The notes under the pieces were generated by a model. The model ran no database searches, was not told the DNA's origin, and saw only the letters and a program-made list of their open reading frames with translations. A stretch of 6,408 bases of DNA, taken from the NCBI GenBank assembly GCA_002393835.1, contig DGTW01000189.1, positions 1 to 6,408 of the forward strand, in the 5' to 3' direction. Both the position numbers and the translations under genes were made by a program. The first letter of the stretch is position 1. Each line of letters starts with the position of its first letter. The DNA comes from Treponema sp. UBA4326. GTDB taxonomy: Bacteria; Spirochaetota; Spirochaetia; Treponematales; Treponemataceae. Shown piece by piece: positions 1 to 5,100 of this stretch.

Positions 1-1
1 C

Positions 2-328
2 CTGGATTCACTTATCGACGGCTACGACGGCTACAACGGTGTCATGGCAAACTGCCACATCGATTTGTATGTCTGGCTCTACAATAACTTCAAGAAAGAT
101 CCAAAAACAGCCCGGGAACTCATGGACTTCCTTACCCTCTGCGGCGTAATCGAAGCCCGCTGCTACCCTGTAAGCGCAAAATGGCACCAGAACGAATACG
201 ATGTTCCGATGACCCTCGTAACCCGAAGCAAGGATCCTGCACTTTTGAACGAGAACGGCCGAATCGAGCTTGAATGCCTGCACCGAATGGAAAGTGCATG
301 GCGGAAGCGGCTGGGACTTTCAGAGTAA
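2..328 (+). CDS. C-terminal part of a DHDPS/N-acetylneuraminate lyase family aldolase (5' end outside window)
   Basis: The frame is open from base 2 to the TAA at 326-328, giving 108 residues with no start, so the gene begins upstream of the window. The fragment fits the C-terminal portion of class I aldolases of the dihydrodipicolinate synthase/N-acetylneuraminate lyase TIM-barrel family. A glycine-rich turn leading to 'GVMAN' sits where DapA has GVISVTAN, a helical stretch with 'DPKTAREL' follows, and then 'YPVSAKW' matches the conserved 'NPIPVKW' region of DapA. The tail 'WRKRLGL' suits the last helix. The Schiff-base lysine and the YxxP motif would lie upstream and cannot be checked. Substrate is therefore unknown: a 2-keto-3-deoxy sugar acid, sialic acid or a related keto acid are all possible. 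Its stop is 9 bases from the ribokinase start, so it belongs to a sugar operon rather than obviously to lysine synthesis. Family call is fairly sure, specificity is not. Confidence 0.78.
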   Translation: MDSLIDGYDGYNGVMANCHIDLYVWLYNNFKKDPKTARELMDFLTLCGVIEARCYPVSAKWHQNEYDVPMTLVTRSKDPALLNENGRIELECLHRMESAWRKRLGLSE

Positions 329-333
329 GGAGG
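327..333 (+). promoter_or_regulatory. Ribosome binding site of the ribokinase gene, overlapping the upstream stop
   Basis: AAGGAGG overlaps the TAA of the aldolase gene (326-328) and lies 4 bases before the ATG at 338. The overlap of stop and Shine-Dalgarno suggests translational coupling and fixes the ribokinase start. Confidence 0.8.
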
Positions 334-337
334 GGCT

Positions 338-1330
338 ATGAAAAAACCAAAGATTTTAGTCGTGGGAAGTTTTGTAATGGATCAGACCGCCACCACAAAA
401 GTTTTCCCAAAAGAAGGCGAGACGGTTCTTGGCGAGACATTCAGCAAGGCTCCGGGCGGAAAAGGCGCAAATCAGGCAGTCCAGGCTGCCCGGCTTGGAG
501 CCGATGTAACGATGGTCGGAAAACTGGGTCGGGATGCAAATGCTGACGAAATGCTTTATGTCTGCAAGAAGGCTGGAATTGATGTAAGCCATGTAACTTT
601 TGACGAGCAGGTTCCTTCAGGCTGTGCCGTCATAATTTTGGAGCAAAAGCCGGGCGAAGACACAAAAAACCGCATCATCGTTCTTCCGGGAACGAACATG
701 AAAATCACGGCTCAGGATGTCGCATTCTTAAAAGATTCAATAGCAGACTACGACCTGGTAATTCTGCAGCTTGAGATTCCAATGGAAATCAACGAGCTTG
801 TGGCAAAATATGCCCGCGACAAGGGCGTTCCTGTCATGCTCAATCCGGCTCCAAGTGCCCCTCTCTCGGACTCACTTTTGTCCAACATCACATATATCTC
901 GCCCAACGAACATGAGGCTGCAGCCCTCACCGGTGTCAAAATCGACCACGAAGGCGAGAATTTTAACCGGGAGCAGGCAAAAGAAGCGGCACAAAAACTC
1001 TTCGACAAGGGTGTAAAGAATGTGCTGATTACCATGGGAACGGCCGGAGCCGTCCTGATGAACGGAAAGGAGACGATTTTCAGCCCGACAATCAACAGCA
1101 TAAAGGCAGTAGACCCAACGGCGGCAGGAGATTCCTTCGTATCTTCATTCTGCACGGGACTGGTCGCAGGCTGGTCAATTCAGGAGGCTCTGGACTTCTC
1201 GAATTGCGTAGCCACCCTCACAGTCTCAGAAAAGGGAGCCATGCCATCCCTTCCAACTCTGGAAAAAGTCAAAAAGTTCAACAAAGAGCATGGATTCAAA
1301 ATTCCGGACACAAGTTCTCTTGAAAAATAA
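338..1330 (+). CDS. rbsK: Ribokinase, PfkB carbohydrate kinase family
   Basis: 330 residues, slightly longer than the usual 300-310 of ribokinases. It transfers phosphate from ATP to the 5-hydroxyl of ribose or a similar sugar in the cytoplasm. The N-terminal strand 'ILVVGSFVMD' is followed by the PfkB signature 1 region with 'GGKGANQA' at residues 40-47 and 'VGKLGRD' at 60-66. 'LNPAP' is at 168-172 and 'PNEHEAAALTG' at 189-199, both typical of ribokinase. 'ITMGTAGAVLM' (231-241) and the anion-hole/catalytic motif 'DPTAAGDSF' (259-267) follow, with Asp265 the expected catalytic base. The motif reads DP rather than the commoner DT, a mild variation. The start is set by AAGGAGG 4 bases upstream. 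It sits between an aldolase and a SIS isomerase, which suggests a pentose or related sugar substrate; other PfkB sugars cannot be excluded. Confidence 0.9.
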   Translation: MKKPKILVVGSFVMDQTATTKVFPKEGETVLGETFSKAPGGKGANQAVQAARLGADVTMVGKLGRDANADEMLYVCKKAGIDVSHVTFDEQVPSGCAVIILEQKPGEDTKNRIIVLPGTNMKITAQDVAFLKDSIADYDLVILQLEIPMEINELVAKYARDKGVPVMLNPAPSAPLSDSLLSNITYISPNEHEAAALTGVKIDHEGENFNREQAKEAAQKLFDKGVKNVLITMGTAGAVLMNGKETIFSPTINSIKAVDPTAAGDSFVSSFCTGLVAGWSIQEALDFSNCVATLTVSEKGAMPSLPTLEKVKKFNKEHGFKIPDTSSLEK

Positions 1331-1350
1331 GAAAGGAGTAAGTAAAGAAA

Positions 1351-1959
1351 ATGAGCAAAGAAATAGAAGCAATCAAAAATTTCATTGAGATCTCAAAAAA
1401 AGAGACCGATGAATTTCTCTCGAATGTGGATTTGGCAAGCGTAGAAAAAGCCGCAAAACTGATTATCGAAGCAAAAAAACGGGGAAACCGTCTTCACATT
1501 TCTGGAATCGGGAAACCCGCCCACATCGCAGGTTATGCCGCATCAGTCATTTCATCAACCGGAACCCCGGCCTACTTTCTGCACGGAACAGAGGCAGTTC
1601 ACGGCTCTTGCGGCCAGCTTGTCGCCGGTGACATCGTGATTATGATTTCAAACTCTGGTGAGACAGCCGAAATGAAAGCCACCGTAAACGCAATCAAAAA
1701 CAACGGCTGCCAGATTATCGGTGTCTCAGGAAAAAGCGAGTCCTGGCTTGCAAAAGAGAGCGCGGCCTTCCTCTTTGCGGGCGTAAAGGAAGAGGGCGGT
1801 CCATTGAACCGTGCCCCCCGAATGTCTATCATTGCCGAAACCTTCATCCTTCAGATTCTCAGCCTCTATCTTCAGATGGACTATGACCTAGACCCCAAAC
1901 AGTATGTCAAATGGCATCCGGGCGGAAGTCTCGGTCATTTGAGGGAAAACGAAAAATAA
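1351..1959 (+). CDS. SIS-domain sugar-phosphate isomerase, arabinose-5-phosphate isomerase-like, without CBS domains
   Basis: 202 residues forming one SIS domain. Its motifs track the KdsD/KpsF/GutQ arabinose-5-phosphate isomerases closely: 'SGIGKPAHIA' at 51-60 (KdsD-type GMGKSGHI, Lys55), 'SSTGTPAYFLHGTEAVHG' at 68-85, 'SNSGETAEM' at 100-108, 'GGPLNRAP' at 149-156 and the end motif 'WHPGGSLG' at 188-195. Lys55, Glu104 or Glu107, Glu147 or Glu148 and His189 are candidates for the Lys/Glu/Glu/His active-site set described for E. coli KdsD. KdsD is about 330 residues with two C-terminal CBS domains; this protein stops right after the HPGG motif, so it lacks them. An aldose/ketose isomerase role such as arabinose-5-P to ribulose-5-P is likely but the substrate is inferred. 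AAAGGAG at 1332-1338 serves as ribosome binding site with a rather long 12-base gap. It is 20 bases downstream of the ribokinase gene and probably co-transcribed. Confidence 0.85.
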   Translation: MSKEIEAIKNFIEISKKETDEFLSNVDLASVEKAAKLIIEAKKRGNRLHISGIGKPAHIAGYAASVISSTGTPAYFLHGTEAVHGSCGQLVAGDIVIMISNSGETAEMKATVNAIKNNGCQIIGVSGKSESWLAKESAAFLFAGVKEEGGPLNRAPRMSIIAETFILQILSLYLQMDYDLDPKQYVKWHPGGSLGHLRENEK

Positions 1960-1983
1960 AAAAAAATGGAAGAGAGTTAAAAA

Positions 1984-3498
1984 ATGGAAGCAAAAGATTT
2001 ATTGAAATTACAAAATGGCAGTGATGTCCGTGGAATTGCATGTGAGGGCGTTGAGGGAGAAAGCGTTAACCTCACTTCCCTTGCCTGCAATTTAATCGCA
2101 CAAAGTTTCGCCAGCTGGCTTTCAAAAAAAACAGGAAAAGAAACAGCATCCCTTACAGTTGGAATCGGCCGGGATTCAAGAATCACTGGCGAAAAACTTG
2201 CGAAGTCGGTCATGGAAGGCCTTTCTGCCTGCGGGGTAAAAGTCGTTGACTGTGCTATGGCCACGACCCCGGCCATGTTTATGAGCATCGTTTTTCCGGA
2301 AACAAAATTCGACGGCTCAATCATGATTACTGCCAGTCATCTGCCATTTAACCGCAACGGTCTCAAATTCTTTGACAAAGACGGAGGACTTGAGCACGAG
2401 GACATCACAGAAATCTTGCAAAAAGCGGCAGATTTTAAGGAGACGGACGGCAATGAAAAGTCAGGCTCAAGCGAGATTCAATCTTTCGATCTGATTTCAC
2501 TTTATGCCTCTCATCTTGCAAAGACCATCAGGGAAGGCCTCAAAGGCTGCAAAAATGCTGAAAAACCGCTGGAAGGCCTTAAAATCGTCGTTGATGCCGG
2601 AAACGGTGCTGGCGGATTTTTCGCAACAAAAATTCTTGACGGGCTGGGGGCAGACACAAAGGGCAGCCAGTTTCTGCAGCCGGACGGAATGTTCCCGAAT
2701 CACATCCCGAACCCTGAGAACGAAAAGGCAATGGAAGCGATTCAAAGCGCAGTCCTGAAAAACAAGGCGGATTTGGGCCTGATTTTCGACACCGATGTTG
2801 ACCGCATGTCTGCCGTTCTTCCCGACGGAAGCGAAGTCAACCGGGATGCAATCATTGCCCTTGTGGCGGCAATTCTCGCCCCTGATTATCCAGGAAGCAC
2901 AATCATCACAGATTCCGTCACATCCGACAGACTCACCCGCTTTTTGCAGGATGAACTGGGACTTAAGCACCACTGCTTCAAGAGGGGCTACAAGAATGTA
3001 ATCAACGAGTGCAAGCGGCTCAACGCAGAAGGAAAAGTCTCGCCACTGGCCATGGAAACCAGCGGACACGGAGCGCTCAAAGAAAACTACTACCTCGATG
3101 ACGGAGCCTATCTCGCCGTAAAAATCGTAATTGCACTTGCAAAAGCCCAAAGTCAGGGAAAAAGCCTTGCGGGCCTCATAGAAAAACTGGAACCGCTGGT
3201 AGAAGCAAAAGAAATCCGCTACAAAATCCAGGCGGAAGATTTTGCCTCGTACGGCGACAAGGTTCTTGCAGAATTCAAGGCAAGGGCAGAAAAAGAAGGT
3301 ATGATTATGCCAAAATCTTACGAGGGAGTCAGGATTTCTTTCAATGACAGCGACAAAAAAGGCTGGCTCTTGCTGAGAAAATCCCTGCACGACCCGGTCA
3401 TGCCCCTCAATGTCGAGGGAGAGAGAAGCGGCGACTGCGATAAAATCCTAAAAGTGGCGGAAGAACTGCTCAAGGGCTTTGACCAGCTTTCGAACTGA
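1984..3498 (+). CDS. Alpha-D-phosphohexomutase (phosphomannomutase/phosphoglucomutase family)
   Basis: 504 residues with all four domains of the family. It shifts phosphate between C1 and C6 (or C5) of a sugar through a phosphoserine. 'GRDSRITGEKLA' is at 62-73. The active-site loop 'TASHLPFNRNGLKFF' is at 116-130 with Ser118 as phosphoserine. 'VVDAGNGAGG' is at 202-211, the metal loop 'DTDVDR' at 269-274, the sugar-binding 'ETSGHG' at 358-363, and the C-terminal phosphate-binding 'RKSLHDPVMPLNVEGE' at 465-480. The loop reads SHLP instead of the usual SHNP, and 'SLHDP' replaces the usual RxSNTEP type. I recall this combination in plant and algal plastid homologues, so this may be a distinct subfamily; that is memory-based. 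GGAAGAGAG at 1968-1976 is the ribosome binding site. Last gene of the operon. A phosphopentomutase role would fit the neighbours, but phosphoglucose, phosphomannose or phosphoglucosamine remain possible. Confidence 0.9.
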   Translation: MEAKDLLKLQNGSDVRGIACEGVEGESVNLTSLACNLIAQSFASWLSKKTGKETASLTVGIGRDSRITGEKLAKSVMEGLSACGVKVVDCAMATTPAMFMSIVFPETKFDGSIMITASHLPFNRNGLKFFDKDGGLEHEDITEILQKAADFKETDGNEKSGSSEIQSFDLISLYASHLAKTIREGLKGCKNAEKPLEGLKIVVDAGNGAGGFFATKILDGLGADTKGSQFLQPDGMFPNHIPNPENEKAMEAIQSAVLKNKADLGLIFDTDVDRMSAVLPDGSEVNRDAIIALVAAILAPDYPGSTIITDSVTSDRLTRFLQDELGLKHHCFKRGYKNVINECKRLNAEGKVSPLAMETSGHGALKENYYLDDGAYLAVKIVIALAKAQSQGKSLAGLIEKLEPLVEAKEIRYKIQAEDFASYGDKVLAEFKARAEKEGMIMPKSYEGVRISFNDSDKKGWLLLRKSLHDPVMPLNVEGERSGDCDKILKVAEELLKGFDQLSN

Positions 3499-3525
3499 AA
3501 ATCCTTCCTTGGATTTTCAGATTCG
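3491..3525 (+). terminator. Hairpin overlapping the phosphohexomutase stop codon
   Basis: CTGAAAATCC (3495-3504) pairs perfectly with GGATTTTCAG (3511-3520) around the loop TTCCTT. The stem is extended outward by CGAA (3491-3494) and TTCG (3522-3525) with one bulged A. The TGA stop at 3496-3498 lies inside the left arm. The downstream T-run (GAGAATTTT) is short, so termination may depend on the later hairpins; it could instead protect the mRNA 3' end. Confidence 0.55.
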
Positions 3526-3528
3526 TGC

Positions 3529-3553
3529 GAGAATTTTCGTTCCGAAAATTCTC
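3529..3553 (+). other. Perfect 11-bp hairpin in repeat copy 1
   Basis: GAGAATTTTCG (3529-3539) and CGAAAATTCTC (3543-3553) are perfect inverted repeats around a 3-base loop TTC. The same hairpin recurs at 5005-5029 with loop TCC. No T-run follows directly, so it is a structural part of the repeat rather than an obvious terminator by itself. Confidence 0.6.
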
Positions 3554-3567
3554 TCTCAGCTTTGTTT

Positions 3568-3602
3568 GCACATCCGTGTGCGAGAATTTTTCAATTTTTT
3601 TC
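3568..3602 (+). terminator. Probable rho-independent terminator after the sugar operon
   Basis: GCACA (3568-3572), loop TCCG and TGTGC (3577-3581) form a 5-bp hairpin. It is followed by GAGAATTTTT and then AATTTTTTT. The stem is weaker than its counterpart at 5042-5068 and the T-run starts 6 bases after the stem, so efficiency may be moderate. Confidence 0.5.
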
Positions 3603-3637
3603 TTCACTTACTGCCGAAAAGCTAAAAATTTTTCAAA

Positions 3638-3663
3638 TATATATACAGGGGAATTCTTTCCCC
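3638..3663 (+). promoter_or_regulatory. Candidate -10 box and leader hairpin upstream of the rpn gene
   Basis: An AT-rich TATATA stretch at 3638-3645 could serve as a -10 element; I find no convincing -35 box 16-18 bases upstream. Directly after it, GGGGAA (3648-3653), loop TTCT and TTCCCC (3658-3663) form a perfect 6-bp GC-rich hairpin about 15 bases before the ribosome binding site. It may be the 5' end of the rpn mRNA or affect translation or stability. The hairpin is plain in the sequence; the promoter is weakly supported. Confidence 0.3.
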
Positions 3664-3687
3664 AAAATTATGTATTTGGAGAGTTTT

Positions 3688-4590
3688 ATGGAAAACAGAA
3701 AACCATTCCGCATGCTGAACCCGCGCCTTGACGCTAACTTCAAGGCCATATTCACCCAGGACAGCGAGGACTCACGGAAAGCGCTCAAGTCTTTCCTCTC
3801 TGCTGCAATCGGCCGCAAGGTGGAAAGCGTAACCGTCGTGAAGAACGACGAGCCACGCCACTACGAGCTGCAGCGAGGCGTAAGTTATGACATCAACTGC
3901 ACATTCGACGACGGCGAGAAGGCCCAGATAGAGATGCAGAGCCGGGACGAGGGCTACGAGTACGGAAAGCGGGCCGAATATTACGCCGCCCGTCTCGTAA
4001 GCTCGGTTGTCGATGTCGGCAACGACTGGGGAGAAGTACCGCAGGTCTACCAAATTTCAGTCCTCAATTTCAGATTTGACAGGACAAACAAGAATCCGGT
4101 GCACCACTACATTATGTGCGACAAAAATGACGGTGCAAAACTGAGCGAGCGTATCAATGTCATCTTCATGGAGCTTCCAAAGCTGCCGGAAATAAACAAC
4201 TCCGAGGAAGCGAGAAACTTGCCAAGTGTCCTCAAATGGTGTAAATTTCTTAAAGAAGCGGATAACCCCAAAAAGCAGGATTTAATCTCAGAGCTTGTAA
4301 AAGAGGAGGACGGGCTAATGGCGGCAGAAAAGACTCTCAACAAAATCAACATGGACGAGTGGCGCTGGATTATCCAGGGCCAGATTGAGGGCAGAAAGCG
4401 CGATTACACCAGTGGTCTCCTCGCAGCAGAAAGACGGGGCATTGCAGAGGGAGCGCATCAGGCCGCAATCGCTAATGCCAGGAATTTTCTAATAAAATCA
4501 TCCCTCACAGCAGAGATGATTGCTGAATGCTGCTCACTATCCCTGGAACAGGTGCTTGCACTCAAAAAAGAGTTGCAGACAAAGAGCTGA
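3688..4590 (+). CDS. Rpn-family PD-(D/E)XK nuclease (recombination-promoting nuclease / 'putative transposase' family), probable RpnL toxin
   Basis: 300 residues, typical for the family. These proteins cut DNA; in E. coli the long form (RpnL) is toxic, has been linked to phage defence and is held in check by its own C-terminal domain made separately. The N-terminal 'LDANFKAIF' (14-22), then 'YDIN' with Asp68 and 'QIEMQ' with Glu82 and Gln84 form the D...ExQ version of the nuclease core; 'KRAEYYAARL' (94-103) follows. A middle region to about 190 leads to a helical C-terminal domain (from about 211) ending in 'LSLEQVLALKKEL'. I chose ATG 3688 because GGAG at 3678-3681 lies 6 bases upstream. 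An in-frame ATG at 3670 and a TTG at 3562 lie further up, the latter inside the intergenic repeat. All key residues are present, so the gene looks intact. Confidence 0.85.
   Translation: MENRKPFRMLNPRLDANFKAIFTQDSEDSRKALKSFLSAAIGRKVESVTVVKNDEPRHYELQRGVSYDINCTFDDGEKAQIEMQSRDEGYEYGKRAEYYAARLVSSVVDVGNDWGEVPQVYQISVLNFRFDRTNKNPVHHYIMCDKNDGAKLSERINVIFMELPKLPEINNSEEARNLPSVLKWCKFLKEADNPKKQDLISELVKEEDGLMAAEKTLNKINMDEWRWIIQGQIEGRKRDYTSGLLAAERRGIAEGAHQAAIANARNFLIKSSLTAEMIAECCSLSLEQVLALKKELQTKS
4267..4439 (+). repeat. Direct repeat, copy 1 (within rpn)
   Basis: This 173-base block matches 4625-4797 with six substitutions (about 96.5% identical) and no gaps, at an offset of 358 bases. It covers the linker and first half of the C-terminal domain of the Rpn protein, including the internal AGGAGG and ATG. 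Identity drops sharply at both ends: upstream the sequences are almost unrelated, downstream they are diverged homologues. Confidence 0.95.
4304..4309 (+). promoter_or_regulatory. Internal ribosome binding site within rpn
   Basis: AGGAGG sits 8 bases before the in-frame ATG at 4318. It is a full consensus Shine-Dalgarno inside a coding region, better than the one at the gene's own start. It is part of the codons for Lys-Glu-Glu-Asp, so chance from a KEED peptide is possible, but the same element is preserved ahead of the free-standing copy at 4662-4667. Confidence 0.5.
4318..4590 (+). CDS. Possible intragenic RpnS-like short protein (C-terminal domain of Rpn from an internal start)
   Basis: Translation from the internal ATG at 4318, in frame with rpn, would give residues 211-300 of the Rpn protein as a 90-residue product ending at the same TGA. 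Established work on E. coli Rpn proteins shows that such separately translated C-terminal domains (RpnS) bind and block the toxic full-length protein. Here the start has a consensus AGGAGG at the usual distance and falls at the beginning of the helical C-terminal domain ('MAAEKTLNKI'). The domain ends with a coiled or helix-turn-helix-like tail. Whether it is really translated on its own is inference; no dedicated promoter is visible within the gene. Confidence 0.45.
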   Translation: MAAEKTLNKINMDEWRWIIQGQIEGRKRDYTSGLLAAERRGIAEGAHQAAIANARNFLIKSSLTAEMIAECCSLSLEQVLALKKELQTKS

Positions 4591-4591
4591 A

Positions 4592-4606
4592 AAAGCTCAT
4601 AGCTTT
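4592..4606 (+). other. Small hairpin between rpn and the duplicated C-terminal domain
   Basis: AAAGCT (4592-4597), loop CAT, AGCTTT (4601-4606) form a 6-bp hairpin starting just after the rpn stop. There is no T-run, so it does not look like a terminator and the downstream copy is probably on the same transcript. Confidence 0.35.
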
Positions 4607-4624
4607 CACAACGAAAGCAATTTT

Positions 4625-4797
4625 CCCAAAAAACAGGATTTAATCTCAGAGCTTGTAAAAGAGGAGGACGGGCTAATGGCGGCAGAAAAGACTCTCAACA
4701 AAATTAACATGGACGAGTGGCGCTGGATTATACAGGGCCAGATTGGGGGCAGAAAGCGCGACTACACCAGTGGCCTCCTCGCAGCAGAAAGACGGGG
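4625..4797 (+). repeat. Direct repeat, copy 2 (start of the duplicated C-terminal domain)
   Basis: Second copy of the 173-base block at 4267-4439, with six differences. Its left end falls in a non-homologous 34-base spacer after the rpn stop codon; its right end is the point where the two tails begin to differ, next to a 12-base length change. Confidence 0.95.
4662..4667 (+). promoter_or_regulatory. Ribosome binding site of the stand-alone C-terminal domain gene
   Basis: AGGAGG, 8 bases before ATG 4676, identical in sequence and spacing to the internal site at 4304-4309. It decides the start, because upstream in-frame sequence is only out-of-frame rpn tail plus spacer. Confidence 0.6.
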
Positions 4798-4960
4798 ACG
4801 GGCCTCAGGTCTGGCTGAGGGGGCACAGCAGAACGCAATCGCAAATGCGAGAAATCTTTTAAGCATGAATCTTGGTACGCCAGAGCAAATTGCACAAGCT
4901 GTTTCACTGTCTTTGGAGCAAGTACTTGCACTTAAAGACGAACTGGAAACGGAAAACTGA
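4676..4960 (+). CDS. Stand-alone Rpn C-terminal domain (RpnS-like orphan antitoxin, or remnant of a second rpn gene)
   Basis: 94 residues homologous to residues 211-300 of the Rpn protein just upstream. The first 40 residues or so differ at only one position (QIGG for QIEG). The rest is diverged but clearly related: 'LAEGAQQNAIANARNLL' against 'IAEGAHQAAIANARNFL', then 'LSLEQVLALKDEL' against 'LSLEQVLALKKEL'. Copy 2 has four extra residues (RASG, 44-47 from positions 42-45 of the chain region) in a glycine-every-fourth-residue stretch. The nuclease domain is absent. The frame is open further up to a TTG at 4520, but that part overlaps the rpn 3' end out of frame and is not homologous to anything seen here; ATG 4676 with AGGAGG is the credible start. 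It could be an orphan antitoxin or silent tail cassette, or merely a pseudogene fragment. The intact frame and start signal favour a working product, but only moderately. Confidence 0.55.
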   Translation: MAAEKTLNKINMDEWRWIIQGQIGGRKRDYTSGLLAAERRGRASGLAEGAQQNAIANARNLLSMNLGTPEQIAQAVSLSLEQVLALKDELETEN

Positions 4961-4966
4961 AAGCTT

Positions 4967-5096
4967 CGAACCAAAAGTGCATCCATGCACTTTTGGATTC
5001 GTACGAGAATTTTCGTCCCGAAAATTCTCTCTTTCCTTTATTCGCACATCCTTGTGCGAGTTTTTTTTCAATTTTTTTCTACACTTACTGCCGAAA
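4967..5096 (+). repeat. Hairpin-rich intergenic repeat, copy 2 (right of rpn locus)
   Basis: Same element as at 3491-3619. The first hairpin has the conserved edges CGAA (4967-4970) and TTCG (4998-5001) but a different stem: CCAAAAGTGCAT (4971-4982) against ATGCACTTTTGG (4985-4996), perfectly paired with a 2-base apex. The second is GAGAATTTTCG/CGAAAATTCTC at 5005-5029. The third is the terminator at 5042-5068. It ends in CACTTACTGCCGAAA, as in copy 1. Confidence 0.8.
5042..5068 (+). terminator. Rho-independent terminator of the rpn locus
   Basis: TCGCACA (5042-5048), loop TCCT, TGTGCGA (5053-5059), then G and eight Ts (5061-5068). This is a classic intrinsic terminator about 80 bases after the last + strand gene. 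It corresponds to the weaker hairpin at 3568-3581 in the other repeat copy. Confidence 0.8.
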
Positions 5097-5100
5097 CTTT

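Larger units (their letters stand above)
3491..3619 (+). repeat. Hairpin-rich intergenic repeat, copy 1 (left of rpn locus)
   Basis: The block from 3522 to 3619 matches 4998-5096 over about 98 bases, with roughly a dozen substitutions and one single-base length difference; it ends in the shared string CACTTACTGCCGAAA. A hairpin with conserved CGAA/ATTCG edges but variable stem precedes it (3491-3525). Three hairpins follow in order: 3491-3525, 3529-3553 and 3568-3581. The element starts inside the last codons of the phosphohexomutase gene. It probably ends that operon's transcript, but its repetition on both sides of the rpn genes suggests a dispersed family. I see no coding content in it. 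Confidence 0.8.

Noticed and set aside
748..1155. 135-codon minus-strand frame inside the ribokinase gene
   Set aside because: Antisense to conserved ribokinase motifs; low-complexity Ser/Ala-rich translation without family features.
1966..1980. Tiny reading frame ATG GAA GAG AGT TAA just before the phosphohexomutase start
   Set aside because: Only four codons and without its own ribosome binding site; it is most simply the Shine-Dalgarno region of the next gene.
2497..3390. Long open frame on the minus strand (297 codons) inside the phosphohexomutase gene
   Set aside because: It lies wholly antisense to a gene with clear catalytic motifs, has no homology I recognise and no good ribosome binding site; it is a by-product of codon bias.
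3562..3687. Upstream-extended start of the rpn gene (TTG 3562 or ATG 3670)
   Set aside because: The TTG lies within a hairpin of the intergenic repeat and ATG 3670 has no Shine-Dalgarno; ATG 3688 has GGAG at the right distance and gives the usual family N-terminus.
3525..3731. Possible small + strand proteins in the intergenic repeat, with similar Phe/Ser/Arg-rich translations in both copies (3525-3731 and about 4872-5108)
   Set aside because: The peptide similarity simply follows from the DNA repeat and its hairpins; no ribosome binding sites, and both overlap terminators.
4520..4675. N-terminal extension of the duplicated C-terminal domain gene back to TTG 4520
   Set aside because: This part is the rpn 3' end read in another frame plus spacer, without homology or a ribosome binding site.
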